From Mimachlamys varia (lineage: Eukaryota > Mollusca > Bivalvia > Pectinida > Pectinidae), in the NCBI GenBank assembly GCA_947623455.1, contig OX392528.1, positions 51,912,322 through 51,976,321 of the forward strand: a DNA stretch of 64,000 nt. Direction: 5' to 3'. Under the pieces are notes generated by a model. It searched no databases. It saw nothing but the letters and a program-made list of their open reading frames with translations, and was not told the origin of the DNA. A program made the position numbers and the translations under genes. Shown piece by piece: positions 48,346-60,479 of the stretch. Numbering within the stretch: the first letter of the stretch is position 1; every line of letters starts with the position of its first letter.

Positions 48346-49959
48346 TTTTTTATATTTTTTTCATCTTTTTTTTTTTTTACATTTGTTTGATGTTTAAGCC
48401 ACCGGACAAAATCTTCTACGAAAATCTTAAAATACTTATTTGGATAATAACACGTCCTTTTTACGCGTGAGAAACCGGAAGTGATTAGCGCGCTTTTAAT
48501 GTGCACGACTCCGACAACACCACTATCGATAACATGTTATGGAATGGTCTTTTCAAGATGGCCTGATCAGGACGAACGAAGAAGTTAGGTCCTCAACTCA
48601 AGCTACCAGATCTATCATAAGGACCATGATAAGTGTCATGCTGAACTCAGAAAGATGTCAACTTCAAATCACATTATTGGTTGGTTGTCGTTCAGTGCCA
48701 AAATACTTGTCAATCCATCTTGAATTGTTGACATCGTAATCGAGGCGGGATATGTCGCGATAATTTGTCGATTACGAATCATTTTAAGGGTTTAATGTCT
48801 CTCAACCTAGTCAGGAAGACTCCCCAGGGAGATCCGATAACATTTTCCTATTTTGTTTACGTCCACAGTCCTGTAATATTTCAAAAATCAAGAGACTATA
48901 TAATTGTTAATGTTAGGGGTTGATCCAACGCAATAACGTGCATGGTTTAAAAAATGGTATGATGTGGTTCTGAAAAATCAAATAATTTGGTTATTGGTTG
49001 GTCCTAAAACAATTTTATATGTGATACTATTTAACTATGATTGGTTAAGATGATCAGTACAACTAATGATAACAATCCGTATCTTTTTTACAGATATCTG
49101 AACTAAGATGATTTCAGCCTTTCTTTTGCTATTTTTGCTATTTCGAAGCGCACAAAATGCTGATAATAATCAGGTATAGCTGCACCATCCCTGCAACCAA
49201 AAGTGTAAAGGAAAAAATATTGGAGCTGGATATTATCTCAGGAAAGAGGGGAAACAGACGAAAGATTTTCAAGTCATCCCAAGAGATGTACTGAGCAATA
49301 ATGAAAGACAATGACTTAACTAATCTGTATCCTATGCGTATATCGAATGACCGGATTAGGTGGAAGAAATGGTTCCATAGGTGTCGACCTCTGAAACCTC
49401 CGATGAGGGAGATCTCCATTTTCCATATTTTCAATGACGGAGAAAGTGCGTGAAATGCGGCTGAAACTCCATTGCTTAATTTGTATTTGACTGTTTATGT
49501 ATCAAAATAGCATCAAAAAGTGTTTATTTGATCCAAACAAAACCTGTTATGGTCATAACACACACCCTGCAGTAACTAGGATATCATTTGACAACAAGAT
49601 GTAGATTTTGAGTTATTGTGGGTTTGGACTTAAATGAGGAAGATGTCGAGGGAGATTGGTAAATTTTGGTAAAAATGAGGGAGAGTTGATATGTGGTTCA
49701 TCAGTGGGGAATTCGGAGGAATCCTTTCTTAACATGTCAATCGATGATTTCCAGCGAAACTAAAAACATCGTCGAATATCCCCTCTGTCCAGCTCCAACA
49801 CTTTCACCTTTCAGTTCCTCTTTTGGTTGCCCGGATGGAGCAGCTTTGGTCAATCTATTTGCATATGTTCCCCTTCGAAACTGCAACAACGGTAATGAAA
49901 GGCCGACGTCATCTGTATCAAAAAGATACCATTAGTAAGTCTCCTCATCAACAAGGTGG
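48346..49959. other. Non-coding stretch
   Basis: A minus open frame at 49,138-49,434 is AT-driven and hydrophobic with no recognised motif. Confidence 0.4.
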
Positions 49960-50060
49960 CGCACACGGAGCCATCAGTTTTGCAATATGACATATTCCAG
50001 GTTTGTAGAGAGCGTAGGTGATCATAACCCCCGGATATCGAATATGCAGTGAGCATTTCA
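49960..50060 (-). repeat. Dispersed repeat, second copy
   Basis: Complement of the 42,600 repeat (cgatatccgggggttatgat, cacctacgctctctaca). Confidence 0.75.
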
Positions 50061-51124
50061 GTATCAAAACAGTTTAGATGAAATATAAATGAATCGTTCT
50101 TATTTCTATGACCACATAACGGTACGTTATTGCGATTCAATCATAATGATTATAAAAAATACCCCTTTTAGAAATTTTTTTTTTAACTCCTATCTTTCGA
50201 TATGTAAAATTACTACCCTTACTCACGGACTTAGATAGCATCGTGCCTCACTTTAATGTTCATACAATTGAGAAGTAAGATGCTAATGTGCGCATGCGTG
50301 AGAACGTGCGTGTGTGTTCGTGTATGTGTGCGCACATCCACGTAAGACACATGTATAAGCAGCATTTACGCACAAATCTTGATTCTTTATTATTTATCAA
50401 TTGTGTATCAGTAGTAGAATTTTCATTTGAATGCAGCTTCAATTAAATCAAATTACATCACCTCACCTCCCCCATAAATGAAAAATGACAAATATCTTGT
50501 TTTTGTCTTATAAAACAAATCTAGAAAAAAAAATACTTCCGCATCATTCATAATCGCACTTCTCAGTTTGCGCATGCGTGAGTTAATTTTTTTCATCATT
50601 GCATAATGCTGTCTGGTCGATGAAGCCCGCAAGGATTTGGAAGAGTACAAAAACACGGGTCGACAATGCCAATATTTGTAATTGCATGTCAAAAACATTT
50701 TTCCGGAAAAGAAACATATCCAATTAAAAATGTGTTTTTTCTCTGTCCTTTATGTTCGAAAGTTGTATCTCTAAGGAAGACTATTTGGCAAGTCTGTGTA
50801 AATTGCATCGTCAGTCAATTTCGCGACATTTTACTCAACAAATTGTAAAGATGGTATATCTGTAGTTTATTATTAATTACAGTGAATTAACCGGGGGCGA
50901 CACAAGTAGAACCAGATACAAGGTTGGAACGAGCTGTTCGTTTTGTTAGATCGAACACATTCCTGTAAGTTTTCAATTAAAATATAATTGACATCGCAAA
51001 GGAAGGTATAATGAACTCATCGTTGTGCATTTTATTTTAAAAAAAAACTTTCAAATATCACCAGCTTTAAATCAAATAAAGCTGAAAAAGGGTAACGTAC
51101 CAGTGGTATACATATACAAAACAT
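50061..51124. other. Non-coding stretch, GT-rich patch at 50,290-50,340
   Basis: Two gcgcatgcgtgag words (about 50,289 and 50,571) resemble NRF1-type sites. No exon seen next to them. Confidence 0.4.
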
Positions 51125-52440
51125 GTATTTTCTGGCCCCTCGGGCACCAGACTGGAGAACCGTATTCAGCCTCCTCCCACACATAGTGCATGAATGTTTT
51201 CGTTTCTTTTTCAACAAATGAAACATTTTTGAAGTATGCAATATATGCAACCAAACCCTTGACCGCTCCTATAGTACAGATACCTCCCGGCCTAACCATC
51301 CGTTCACAGGCGGTGCCTAACTTTTCTTCGTTTTTGTAAATGCAACATTTGTTAAGACTGTAATCAGTATGCAATTCCAAATGACACCAATAGAATCCTT
51401 GGCCGCCCCTATAATACAGATACCTCCCGGCCCTACCATCCGTTCACACGCGGTGCCTAGCATTTTTCGTTTTTGTAAATGCAACATTTGTTAAGACTGT
51501 AATCAGTATGCAATTCCAAATGACACCAATAAAATCCTTGACCGCCCCTATAATACAGATCACCCCCACGGCCTTACCATCCGTTCACACGCTATGCATG
51601 GCTGTTTTCGGGGTTTGTTTTTTAAAAATGAAACATTTTTGAAGCACAATATCTATATGCAACATATTGAAACCAATGGAACCCTTGATCCGGGCGCCCC
51701 TATAATACAGATACCCCCACGGCCTTACCATCCGTTCACACGCGATGCATGGCTGTTTTCGAGTTTTTTGGGGGGGTTCTACAAATGAAACATTTTTGAA
51801 GCATGCAAGATAAAAGATACAAGATACAAGAAGCTTTATTTAAAGTCGCATATATAAAACAAGCAATATTCGCGCTGTAGCGCTATTTCTGCGACAAACA
51901 TAGCAAAAGGCAAACATAAAACAAGGTAATTAACTAAAATACATAGAGACATGCAAAGCTGTACACTATCAGACAAACTAGTATGAAATTACATCAATGT
52001 AAGTAGAATATTTGGGTTATACATGTATAACACAGCAGCACATAGTGGCATATAACACATTTACCAGAATAATAGAATTATACTATTTATTAATATTGAA
52101 CATCTGCATATCACACAGGTGTTGCTATTGAGATGATTAAAGCACTTACAAGTCGAATATACATAAATGCTAATATAGCAAAGAAATAAAATTTGACATA
52201 ATATACACTAATATAGTGTAAATTAAAAGAAAACAATGAAGTCAAGTGATTAAACAATTGAGATTGAAAATAAGGGCTAAAAATAATATGCAAGGCCTAT
52301 CTATATGCAACATATTGAAACAAACGGAACCCTTGACCGCTCCTATGTACAGTCACCACCCTGGCCTAAGCGTCCGTTTCGGCTTGAGCTCTTTCTTTGA
52401 CCATGTAATTGAGCCAGTAAGAGTAATGGCATGACTCTAA
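51125..52440. repeat. ~140-bp tandem array, about 5-6 units, interrupted
   Basis: Units at about 51,125, 51,258, 51,399, 51,537, 51,685 and 52,330 share ttgaccg-cccctataatacag, ggcc-taccatccgttcacac and gaaacatttttgaagca or the variant aatgcaacatttgttaagac. Units 2 and 3 are nearly identical, as are units 4 and 5. Minus-strand open frames (GTACERMVRPGGIC) repeat with the units. I do not recognise a protein. Confidence 0.87.
51810..52291 (-). mobile_element. Non-LTR-type insertion with 7-bp target duplication
   Basis: On the minus strand the element ends aataaagcttcttgtatc plus ttgtatc-like repeats, as in RTE/CR1-type LINE or SINE 3' ends. It is bounded by atgcaag on both sides (51,804-51,810 and 52,285-52,291). 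Removing it restores a continuous repeat unit. No coding capacity. Confidence 0.78.
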
Positions 52441-53099
52441 AGTCTTCGGTTGTTATTTCCAATTTTAGTTCCCGCTCGAGGTTTGGCTTTCTTTTCAGAA
52501 CGTCTCTTTCACACGACAGGGGATTGTAAGATGGATGGCGAAAATGAATACATAGAGTAGGGATCTGTATCATACATCCCGACCTCTATTTCTTCACTAT
52601 CGCCACTCATCTTACAATCCTCTGTGATCAAAGCCTAAGTCGATGACAACAACCAAAGCAGTCAAGACAATAATCAGCCAAAGGGGGGCAACTCGTATGA
52701 ACTCTGCATATTTAGCTCCCCGAAAGGATAAATGTTTATAGTCGCCATATAACCAAATGCAAAATTGGAGATCATGTTTGAAATAAGAGTATATTAAACT
52801 TGTCCTTTAGCGCTGTTGGTAATAACTTAGTAAAAGCATTCATTTGGATGCCTTCATAAAAACAAACAAAACAAACAACAACAAAAACAACAAAAACGAA
52901 ATAAAAAAACAATTACCAGAAAATATCATGTTAACATGTCAATTTATTAAATAATAATTTTAATTATCTATACATGTATATCACGGCCATATAAGACTAA
53001 GTATCTCATATTACACATTGCGATACATATCTATGGGGATGCACATTACAAATTATTGTGAAATGCCATATTTTACCACTTTTACCATTACATTACAGT
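52441..53099. other. Non-coding stretch
   Basis: Contains an A-rich (AAAC)n-like patch at 52,860-52,910. No exon recognised. Confidence 0.45.
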
Positions 53100-53109
53100 T
53101 CATTTAAGC

Positions 53110-53512
53110 ATTGAACTGTTTTCAGTTGGCATTCATCGGCTACATGAATGCCAACTGGACACAGGCAAATTCAATGAAGCGCGCTAGTGATTCATGCTGG
53201 ATTTTTCTTTGTCCAGTTGGAATTCATTTTGCCTATGAATACCTACTTAAAGCAGTTCAATATTTACCGTTTTAAGAAACTGTTCACCTCATAAAAAAAT
53301 AAATTACTCCTTGTATTTCTCAGCATTAAGCTCAAATAATGTATATATCCTGTATGCTTTTTCATTGAAAAGAACAGCCATCGCCCAGGGACGGTCAATG
53401 GTATCTAGCGTAACAATTGTGATATTATAATAATGATGACGACAACAATCGGCCAATGACATTCATGGTCTTATGAATGCCAACTGAATTTGGTAGTGTC
53501 ATATAGTGGCGC
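53110..53512. repeat. Repeat with 14-bp hairpin; copy 2 of the 28.4-kb repeat
   Basis: cagttggcattcat and atgaatgccaactg form a hairpin at 53,124-53,158. The same words recur at 53,215 and 53,470. The right part (53,355-53,512) matches 28,398-28,560. Confidence 0.7.
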
Positions 53513-53749
53513 CATGCTATGGTAAATATTTTCCAATCAATCCACTTTGCCTCGATTTTCTTTTTTTATTTATGGTCTGATCAATTATACTATTGTTGAA
53601 ATTTTACTATAAATTCAATATTTTTCGCATGGCCATATAATCGTCTTAATTTGAAGAAGGATAGACCTCGCCACAACTATTGATTGCTTTTACTTCCACA
53701 TGATCATGATCTTCAATTCGAACATTGAGATATGTAAAAAAAAAAAAAA

Positions 53750-53970
53750 AAACTATCCAAACGTTACAAAACCCCTAATCAAAACTCAAAATCTAGGAAC
53801 AAAATATGAACACAAGAAGGATTTACATGCACGGAGACTTTGTAAAAGTACCAGAGAACAAAACCAGGTGTTCCGGAAGAGTAAGCGTTTCTTGCTTCAT
53901 CGACGACACCAACCATTTAAAGATTAGGTAGCATCCAAATAAATGTCAAGTCTTCAAAGTGAGAGCTGTA
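53750..53970 (-). mobile_element. RT retroelement tail, minus strand
   Basis: Follows an A run (53,736-53,752). Shares ggtgttccggaagagtaagc and gcttcatcgacgacacc. The 3' end has decayed. Confidence 0.78.
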
Positions 53971-54321
53971 GTTTTTTTTTGGAGGGGGGGGGGATTTATT
54001 TTTGTAACATGAAGGCTTATAATGTACTAATTAGCGTACTATAAACGTATTTTACTTGGTGCAATCAAATCTTAGCGTATTTTTGGTTTTTAACACAATG
54101 ATAAATTCGCCCATCTATGGTAATTATTTTAAGAAAAGCACATAGAAACACCAATTAGTGCAATGATATTTTAGCGCAACACTTTCTGCACACAAAAAAC
54201 GCTAAAATAAGATTACTGCGAAAAAATGTACGTTTACATTATGACGTAAATGAACATTAGACAGTACGTCATTTCACAGGATTCAGTTGCGTCACGAAAG
54301 AATTTATTAAGAGCGAGATAC

Positions 54322-54980
54322 AAGAGACTGGTCTGTTTGGAAACCAAGGAAACCAAGTTCCGGTGTGATACTAGAGACTGGTCTATTTGAGGACCAAGTT
54401 CCAGTGTGATACTAGAGACTGGTCTATTTGAGGACCAAGTTCCAGTGTGATACTAGAGACTGGTCTATTTGAGGACCAAGTTCCAGTGTGATACTAGAGA
54501 CTGGTCTATTTGAGGACCAAGTTCCAGTGTGATACTAGAGACTGGTCTATTTGAGGACCAAGTTCCAGTGTGATACTAGAGACTGGTCTATTTGAGGACC
54601 AAGTTCCAGTGTGATACTAGAGACTGGTCTATTTGAGGACCATGTTCCAATGTGATACTAGCGGCCGGTCTATTTGAGGACCATGTTCTAATGTGATACT
54701 AGAGACTGGTCTATTTGAGGACCACATTCCAGTGTGATAATAGAGGCCGATCCATTTGAGGACCAAATTCCAGTGTGATACCAGATGCCGGTCCATTTGA
54801 GAACCAAATTCCAGTGTGATAATAGAGGCCGGTCTATTTGAGGACCAAATTCCAGTGTGATACCAGATGCCAGTCCATTTGAGGACCAAATTCCAGTGTG
54901 ATAATATAGGCCTATTTGAGGACCATGTGTTCTAGTGAGATACAAGAGACCAGTATATTTGTGGAGCATGCTCCAAGGTG
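54322..54980 (+). repeat. 41-bp minisatellite, ~16 copies
   Basis: Unit actagagactggtctatttg plus aggaccaagttccagtgtgat. The left half is nearly perfect, the right half more varied (ggccggtccatttg). Period 41 is checked at 54,370 and 54,411. Minus-strand open frames are repeat translations. Confidence 0.96.
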
Positions 54981-55204
54981 TTTCCTCTGTTGTTACTTAT
55001 ATTTTTGCTGTGTTTTTGATTGGTCAATATAATTCTCATAAAACCATATCCCAGAACAGCCTAGTGTCTGGTATTTAGTATGAAGTCAAGGAATCCACTG
55101 ATAGTTCAAACTTACATGTTCCCTTTGTCTTTTCACAAAATTTCAAAGTAACCAAGCAACATTCATTTCATTTTACCATTGATCATTTGTGTTTCATTTA
55201 ACTG

Positions 55205-55999
55205 GTTCTCAACTATCAGCAAATTTTATGGTCGCCATCTTTGTCTCATTGAGAAATATTTTGTATCCTTTTGTGATATGAAGATGGACTTTTTGAATAT
55301 GCTCATTAGTGTGCTTACTTTTTTGTGAATGAGAATGATGACTCGGTTCTCACTCAGAGGACTTGATGTTTACTTGGATGTAACAAAGATTTACATGGCG
55401 GGTGTCAGCCATGAAGTAGAGGACGCTTACTCTTCCGAAACTTCTGGTACAGTGCACTCCTCTTTATATCATGTTGTATTTGTCAGACAAAAAAATTATA
55501 TTAACAGGAATGTGACAAATAACATGTTTTTCCACTAAATCTAGTGCATTTCAAATCTCCATAACTAAAAGTAAGATATTCAATGCACATATGAAGATGT
55601 TTCAATATATAGATAACATTATTTCAATTAAAAATCATTTTTTGGGTTATTTTTTTTTTCTTTGCAACATTTTGTATCTGAAATCAATGGAAATGACATC
55701 ATTTTCTGGATATTTTATGTGATTGGATAAAAAAAACATGACATTAAGAGGAATTCACCTCAAAATGCATGATATTAATCAAATAAAATTACATAGATTA
55801 TATAGAGAAAAATGGTGCTTGGGAAAAACATGATATAAAGAGGAATGTGATATTAACAGGAGTGATATTAAGTGGAGTCTACTGTATAAATCTCTTGTGC
55901 TTTTACAAGGGTCTCCATGTTGATCTTTCTTTTGTTCATATTTTACCCCTATATATTCAATTTTGACTTTGGATTATGGTCTTGTTGAAGCTTTGGTAT
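55205..55999 (+). mobile_element. RT retroelement 3' part, split by a MITE
   Basis: Left part (55,205-55,447) runs from the degenerate RT end to cttactcttccgaaacttctgg. The right part resumes at 55,887 (aatctcttgtgcttttacaa) and ends gaagctttggtattttt. Confidence 0.87.
55450..55884. mobile_element. TA-flanked MITE with CAGT ends (Tc1/pogo-like)
   Basis: 435 bp bounded by TA on each side. Left end cagtgcactcctcttt, right end the complement of cagtagactccacttaatat. Non-coding. Type assignment (pogo/Tigger-like) is inferred from the CAGT start and TA duplication. Confidence 0.82.
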
Positions 56000-56730
56000 T
56001 TTTTAAAAAATTCTTCAAATTATCCATATTCAGTCAGATTTTACCATCCAAGATTTAAAGTTATGAGCCTGTCCCATTACACTAACCGATTTAAACACCT
56101 GTGTTTCACTGTACTGATATCAGTTTCTGGAATCCAAAACAAAACAGAAGGCAACATGAAAGTTGTATTTTTATTTTCACTACACTAACAACGACAATAA
56201 CAAGCATATATTTTTGTCTGTCCGTAGTTCAACTCACCGACACATGATTCTTATATATAATAGTGCTTAAAGACTTACACTAATTAATGGGATAAAACGA
56301 TGATTTCACGCATATTGTTTTTACAGCAAAGTCATCAAAATGAGAAAAATGACTGTTTCGAAACAAAACACCAGAAAAATACCATAAAAATCTATCTTGT
56401 CTATATGAATCATAATTCGTATATTTACAAAATAATTGTTTTTTTTTCATGTAAACATGGCAAAAAAACTTAACTGGTCACCATAGAAACCATATGTAAA
56501 TATCAAACAAATACAATTTGTATGAATGGTATAAATCTTCTTTTGCTATGAAATCTGCATGGTAACTTAATTCTTTGACAAAGAAAAAGAAAAAAATAAT
56601 AAGCAATCTTTTCTCTGATTCTAGATGACTTGATGATAAAGATGATGAGGATGAAAATGATTGATGATACCAACGATGATAATTTCCCCAACTTGATGAC
56701 AAGATAAAAGCTGAAGCAAACTCTTAAACA

Positions 56731-57200
56731 ACAGTAAAATATGGTCACTTTTTTTTTGTAATTTGAAATAATTCAAATTTAGAAAAGAAAAAAAATCCTT
56801 ATAAACATTTAATATTCAAATAAAAAAATGTTTTGAAATCATTCAAATTTGAAAAAAAAAAGAAAGAAAAAAAAAACTCTATATAAACATCTAATATTGA
56901 AATAAAATTTTACCGCAACATCTATAATTGTATCTGTAATTCCAACTCTTGAAAAACAGTAAATCATGGTCACTTTCTTTTTTTAATTTTTAATGATTCA
57001 AATTAAATAAAAAAATAAATCCTGATAAATAATATTTAATATTTAATATGTATTAAACTTCGAAATAAAAATTTACCAGAATATATCTGTCAAATTGACT
57101 CTTAACAACAGAAAAATATGGTCACTTTCTTTTTGTAATTTGAAATCATTCAAATTAAAAAATGTAACAAAAAAAATCTTGAAACTAACATTGAAATAAA
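56731..57200. repeat. AT-rich imperfect tandem repeats, three units
   Basis: atatggtcactttctttttg-type blocks at 56,738, 56,966 and 57,117, each followed by attcaaatt and an aaataaa-ttttaccagaa end. Unit lengths vary (about 150-230 bp). Confidence 0.7.
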
Positions 57201-57570
57201 TTTTACCAAGAATATACATTGATTCTGTTACTCAGATAAATTAGATTAATTTGCCTAAGGATAGAGTTGTAAGGGTGTGGTTTAAAGTGGGGTACACATG
57301 ACAAGATCATTATCCAGTTATCAAATATAAATTTTATGTTTTCTATGGTTTTAATTCCACACAGATCATTTACGAATCTAAATAACAGGTCAATTTCCGA
57401 TTTGAGAAATTCCTTTTTTTTTAATTTACATAACAGCCAGTTCTAGGATCGTACAACGCTACATAATGTATGGTGTGTGCACAATGTGGTCACCATTTGC
57501 AAAAAATGTGTGGAAATCGGGACGATTATTGCTTGCACACATTTGTGCTGACAATGAAACATGGTAAGTG

Positions 57571-57930
57571 TTAAAGGCCCAGTATATAAGTAACTTTCGT
57601 CAAAATTTGAAGAGAAAGTCAAGCCTAATAACTTTAATATTTATAGATTTAATTAAGATTAACTGATATCAGCAATATTCAAGATGAATTCTTACGCGGT
57701 TATCGGTACAGCAGCAGTTGAAATGCGGTACAGTTTCTCTTTGTATTTGTGAAAACGCGTCCATTTAAACTGTCTTCTAACACCGGCTTGTTGAAGTGGG
57801 CCCAACTTGAATTATTTTCAATTCTTTGGATTTTTCTGTCAAGAGTTTCTTGTTAGTTTACTTCGTTTTAGGCTTATTTTTGCATGGTTATCAACTGGAT
57901 TTTTTTTTCAGAATTTTTCAGAATCACAAT
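57571..57930. mobile_element. TTAA MITE, second copy, right end missing
   Basis: Starts ttaaaggcccagtatataag and follows the 43,030 copy through gatatcagcaatattcaaga to ggttatcaactggattttt. The right inverted repeat is lost after about 57,930. Confidence 0.85.
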
Positions 57931-58399
57931 TTTTTAAAAATTTTATTAGTGCCTTGTGCGGTACCATAACTGTGTACCGGTACATGTATTATAGACTAAA
58001 ACCCTACTTGTCAGTGTATCACACGTGATACTTTCACGAAAATATGCACCCCGTCGAAATAAATAATGCCTTACAAAACAATGGAACAACTAGAAATTCT
58101 ATTTTGGGAACCTTCTGGTCATGTTTTCCTTAAGCAGGATTTGGTTGTTTTTTCTTTGGTCATGAATGATTTTATTTTCAAATCTTGTTTACATAAATTT
58201 AACATGACATGTCTTAAGCAGGATTTTATCAAAATCATATCAAAGATATCCCGGTAAATGCTTTAATGATGTGCAGAATATATGTATGATCTCTTCCGAC
58301 TTCTATAAAATATTATCTAAAACTTCAGTCGAGGATGTGAAAAATACAATTATTGTTACAAATGAATCTCCTCAAAACCTTATATTAAGCAATAAATTT

Positions 58400-59530
58400 T
58401 TATAAAATGTCATGTATGTATATCTTTTTTTTCAATTAGTAATGATGACACTATGACATATATAATTAGTACATATTAATATATTTATAAAGAGAAAGAC
58501 ATGATATATATATACATAATGTAAAAACAAGGAAATGAATGTTTTAATCTCAAAACATCTAGCCACCACTGTGTGAGCTCCACAGTCCTATGAACACTTG
58601 TAAGTCACAAACTAAATTTAGAAACAATGTCATAGACTCAAATTAATCAAGGACAATTTATATCATTAAAAAAAGCTCCTTTTTTGGAAAAACAAAAAAT
58701 GTCTGTATTAGCAAGATAACATCGTACACATGTCACAGATACCAATTTTTTTTATATTAGCATTATTTTTTTTTATTTTTTTTTCTTATTTTTTTGTTGT
58801 TATTTTTTACATTTGTCAACAAATGTTTCTTTCTTTTTCAATAATATCAGTTCAACAAACACTTGATCCACTAACATAGATGAGCATGATAATCTTGCCC
58901 TAAAACCATTGTAATTTCAAATGAGAGTGAAATAGTAAATGCAAAACACTGTGCTTATATAAGTGTGTGCTGCTATAATTTGAGAACAAATAAATGATTT
59001 CAGGATGAAAGTTCAAAGGCACTGTCTGAAAATGGGGATGTATATTGGCTGATAGATTTCCATCAGAAGTGTACACGGGAATATGTCAGGTTCAGTTTTT
59101 ACCACCAACAATACACTGGTGATCATGACCAAAACAGCATTACAATGTCAAATAAAATCATAAAATCAATATCAATATTGTTTACACAAAAACACAAAAT
59201 CAGGCAATGCAAGAACAAAATGTAAGAACGAAATGCTTGTGGACTGTAAAACCCTCGTCTCAAACCAAGCTCCTGTGTTTGGTAAAACCCTCATCTAGCT
59301 ACATGTACTTAAGGTCTCTTCGGAGCAAGCATGCCGTGAAGTTTCCATGGTAAATTGTTCAGATAAATCTCCCATGACCAAAGTCTGCTTCATGTGAAAG
59401 TTTGTTAGTAAATCTGCATCAAATAGAAGCTTGAGGGAAAAAAAATGACCCCTTACAAAAGCTGTTCGAAATACTTAAAGAGCTCTAAAAAAAAATATAG
59501 TGCGAAAAAAAGCTCTTAGTTTGGTCGATT
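58400..59530 (-). other. Probable 3' untranslated region of the HIF-alpha gene
   Basis: Minus-strand sequence following the HIF stop at 59,531. AT-rich with no competing gene. Complements of AATAAA occur in the T-rich run near 58,770 and near 58,170, but the actual polyadenylation site cannot be fixed, so the lower limit is a guess. Confidence 0.45.
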
Positions 59531-59701
59531 TCAAATGGTTTGCAATGGATAGGCATCTCTCTCCAAGGCTTGTATTATGGCGTCTCCTTGAAGAAGGCCG
59601 TCATTAGTTTGGGACGGCGCATTCACCTCACAGTCGTGTTGTGTTATCTTAGGTAGGAACAAGCTTTTTGTGGAGCCCCATCTGGAAACGTTTGTAGGTA
59701 A
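59531..59701 (-). CDS. HIF1A: HIF-alpha, terminal exon with the C-terminal transactivation domain
   Basis: Last coding exon, 56 codons plus TGA (59,533-59,531), acceptor tttgtttcag at 59,702, phase 0. It holds LPKITQHDCEVNAP, then NDGLLQGDAIIQALERD: the C-terminal activation domain that binds CBP/p300. The Asn of EVNAP (codon at 59,623-59,621) matches the residue hydroxylated by FIH in vertebrate HIF-1alpha, and LLQGD-IIQAL matches LLQGEELLRAL. The protein continues PLQTI after the helix. Expected role is an oxygen-regulated bHLH-PAS transcription factor subunit pairing with ARNT in the nucleus. The animal symbol HIF1A is used for the orthologue class. Confidence 0.93.
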   Translation of the reverse strand, partial: LPTNVSRWGSTKSLFLPKITQHDCEVNAPSQTNDGLLQGDAIIQALERDAYPLQTI

Positions 59702-59854
59702 CTGAAACAAAGTAGGTACAACAGGATTACCAAAACATGTGTGTATGGAATAAAAAAATCCTTCACCCCCTCCTGGCCTTGGGGGTGAAACAGGGGGATT
59801 TCAACGCAAGGGGTAAGATTATTTAGTTGCCAAACAAGATGCTTGCTTAATAAT

Positions 59855-59916
59855 CCCCCCCCCCCCCCCCCACTTGCCCCCCCCCCCACTTGCCCCCCCC
59901 CCCCCCCCCCCCCCCC
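59855..59916. repeat. Long poly-C tract in the last HIF intron
   Basis: Three C runs (about 16, 11 and 24 C) separated by two 'acttg' words. On the transcribed minus strand these are G runs, suited to G-quadruplex formation, about 150 bp upstream of the terminal exon. Run lengths may be unreliable. Confidence 0.9.
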
Positions 59917-60334
59917 AAACCAAGGTTTGAGATCTCCCTGTCTCACTCTAAAGGATGTGAATGATTATTTTTTTCTTATCCTATTAACCCTTTTATAATC
60001 ATATAAACTAATATTGACATTATACCCATAAATGAAAAAACAATGCTAATGCATTGTGGATGGATGTGAAATATGTTTTTATCAACGGGGCCAAATTAAC
60101 CTAATTTACGACAAATTAAAAATTACACACAAAACTGTGTACATAAATCGACAACACCAAAGTATTTCTGTGGATCATTACCTCAATTAAACTGAAAATT
60201 TTAAAGGAGAAAGTACATTATACGTCAATAATAAATAAGTAAAGATTCATATAAAGTTAAATCTATAAAACTGAAAGCCAAATACTGTTCCAATTATAGG
60301 GGTAAATTGGATGCTCATAATCATAACAACCTAC

Positions 60335-60453
60335 CTGTTTAATTTTTGATGTAGTTGTTGTCTTTTCATTTTGTGCATTAACGCTATATCCATAGGAGCG
60401 ATCTTCACCAGTTAAAAGTAAGTTCATCAGAACACTGTCTCTGCCTAATGGGC
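60335..60453 (-). CDS. HIF1A: HIF-alpha, penultimate exon
   Basis: 119-bp exon. Acceptor atatccttgacag, donor AAACAG|gtaggt. The first two bases finish a Gly codon from the previous exon (phase 1) and the exon ends in phase 0, matching its neighbours exactly. It encodes PLGRDSVLMNLLLTGEDRSY, then GYSVNAQ and a Thr/Lys-rich end. I know no catalytic role; it lies in the linker before the C-terminal activation domain. The hydrophobic VLMNLLLTGED stretch looks conserved in type, but I could not compare it with other molluscs. Confidence 0.85.
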
Positions 60454-60479
60454 CTGTCAAGGATATCAACACAAATGTC

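Noticed and set aside
54629..54969. Minus frames with repeated SHWNLVLKWTG units
   Set aside because: Translation of the 41-bp minisatellite.
59644..59946. Gly-rich minus frame
   Set aside because: Reads through the poly-C tract in the HIF intron; overlaps but is out of place relative to the spliced exon.
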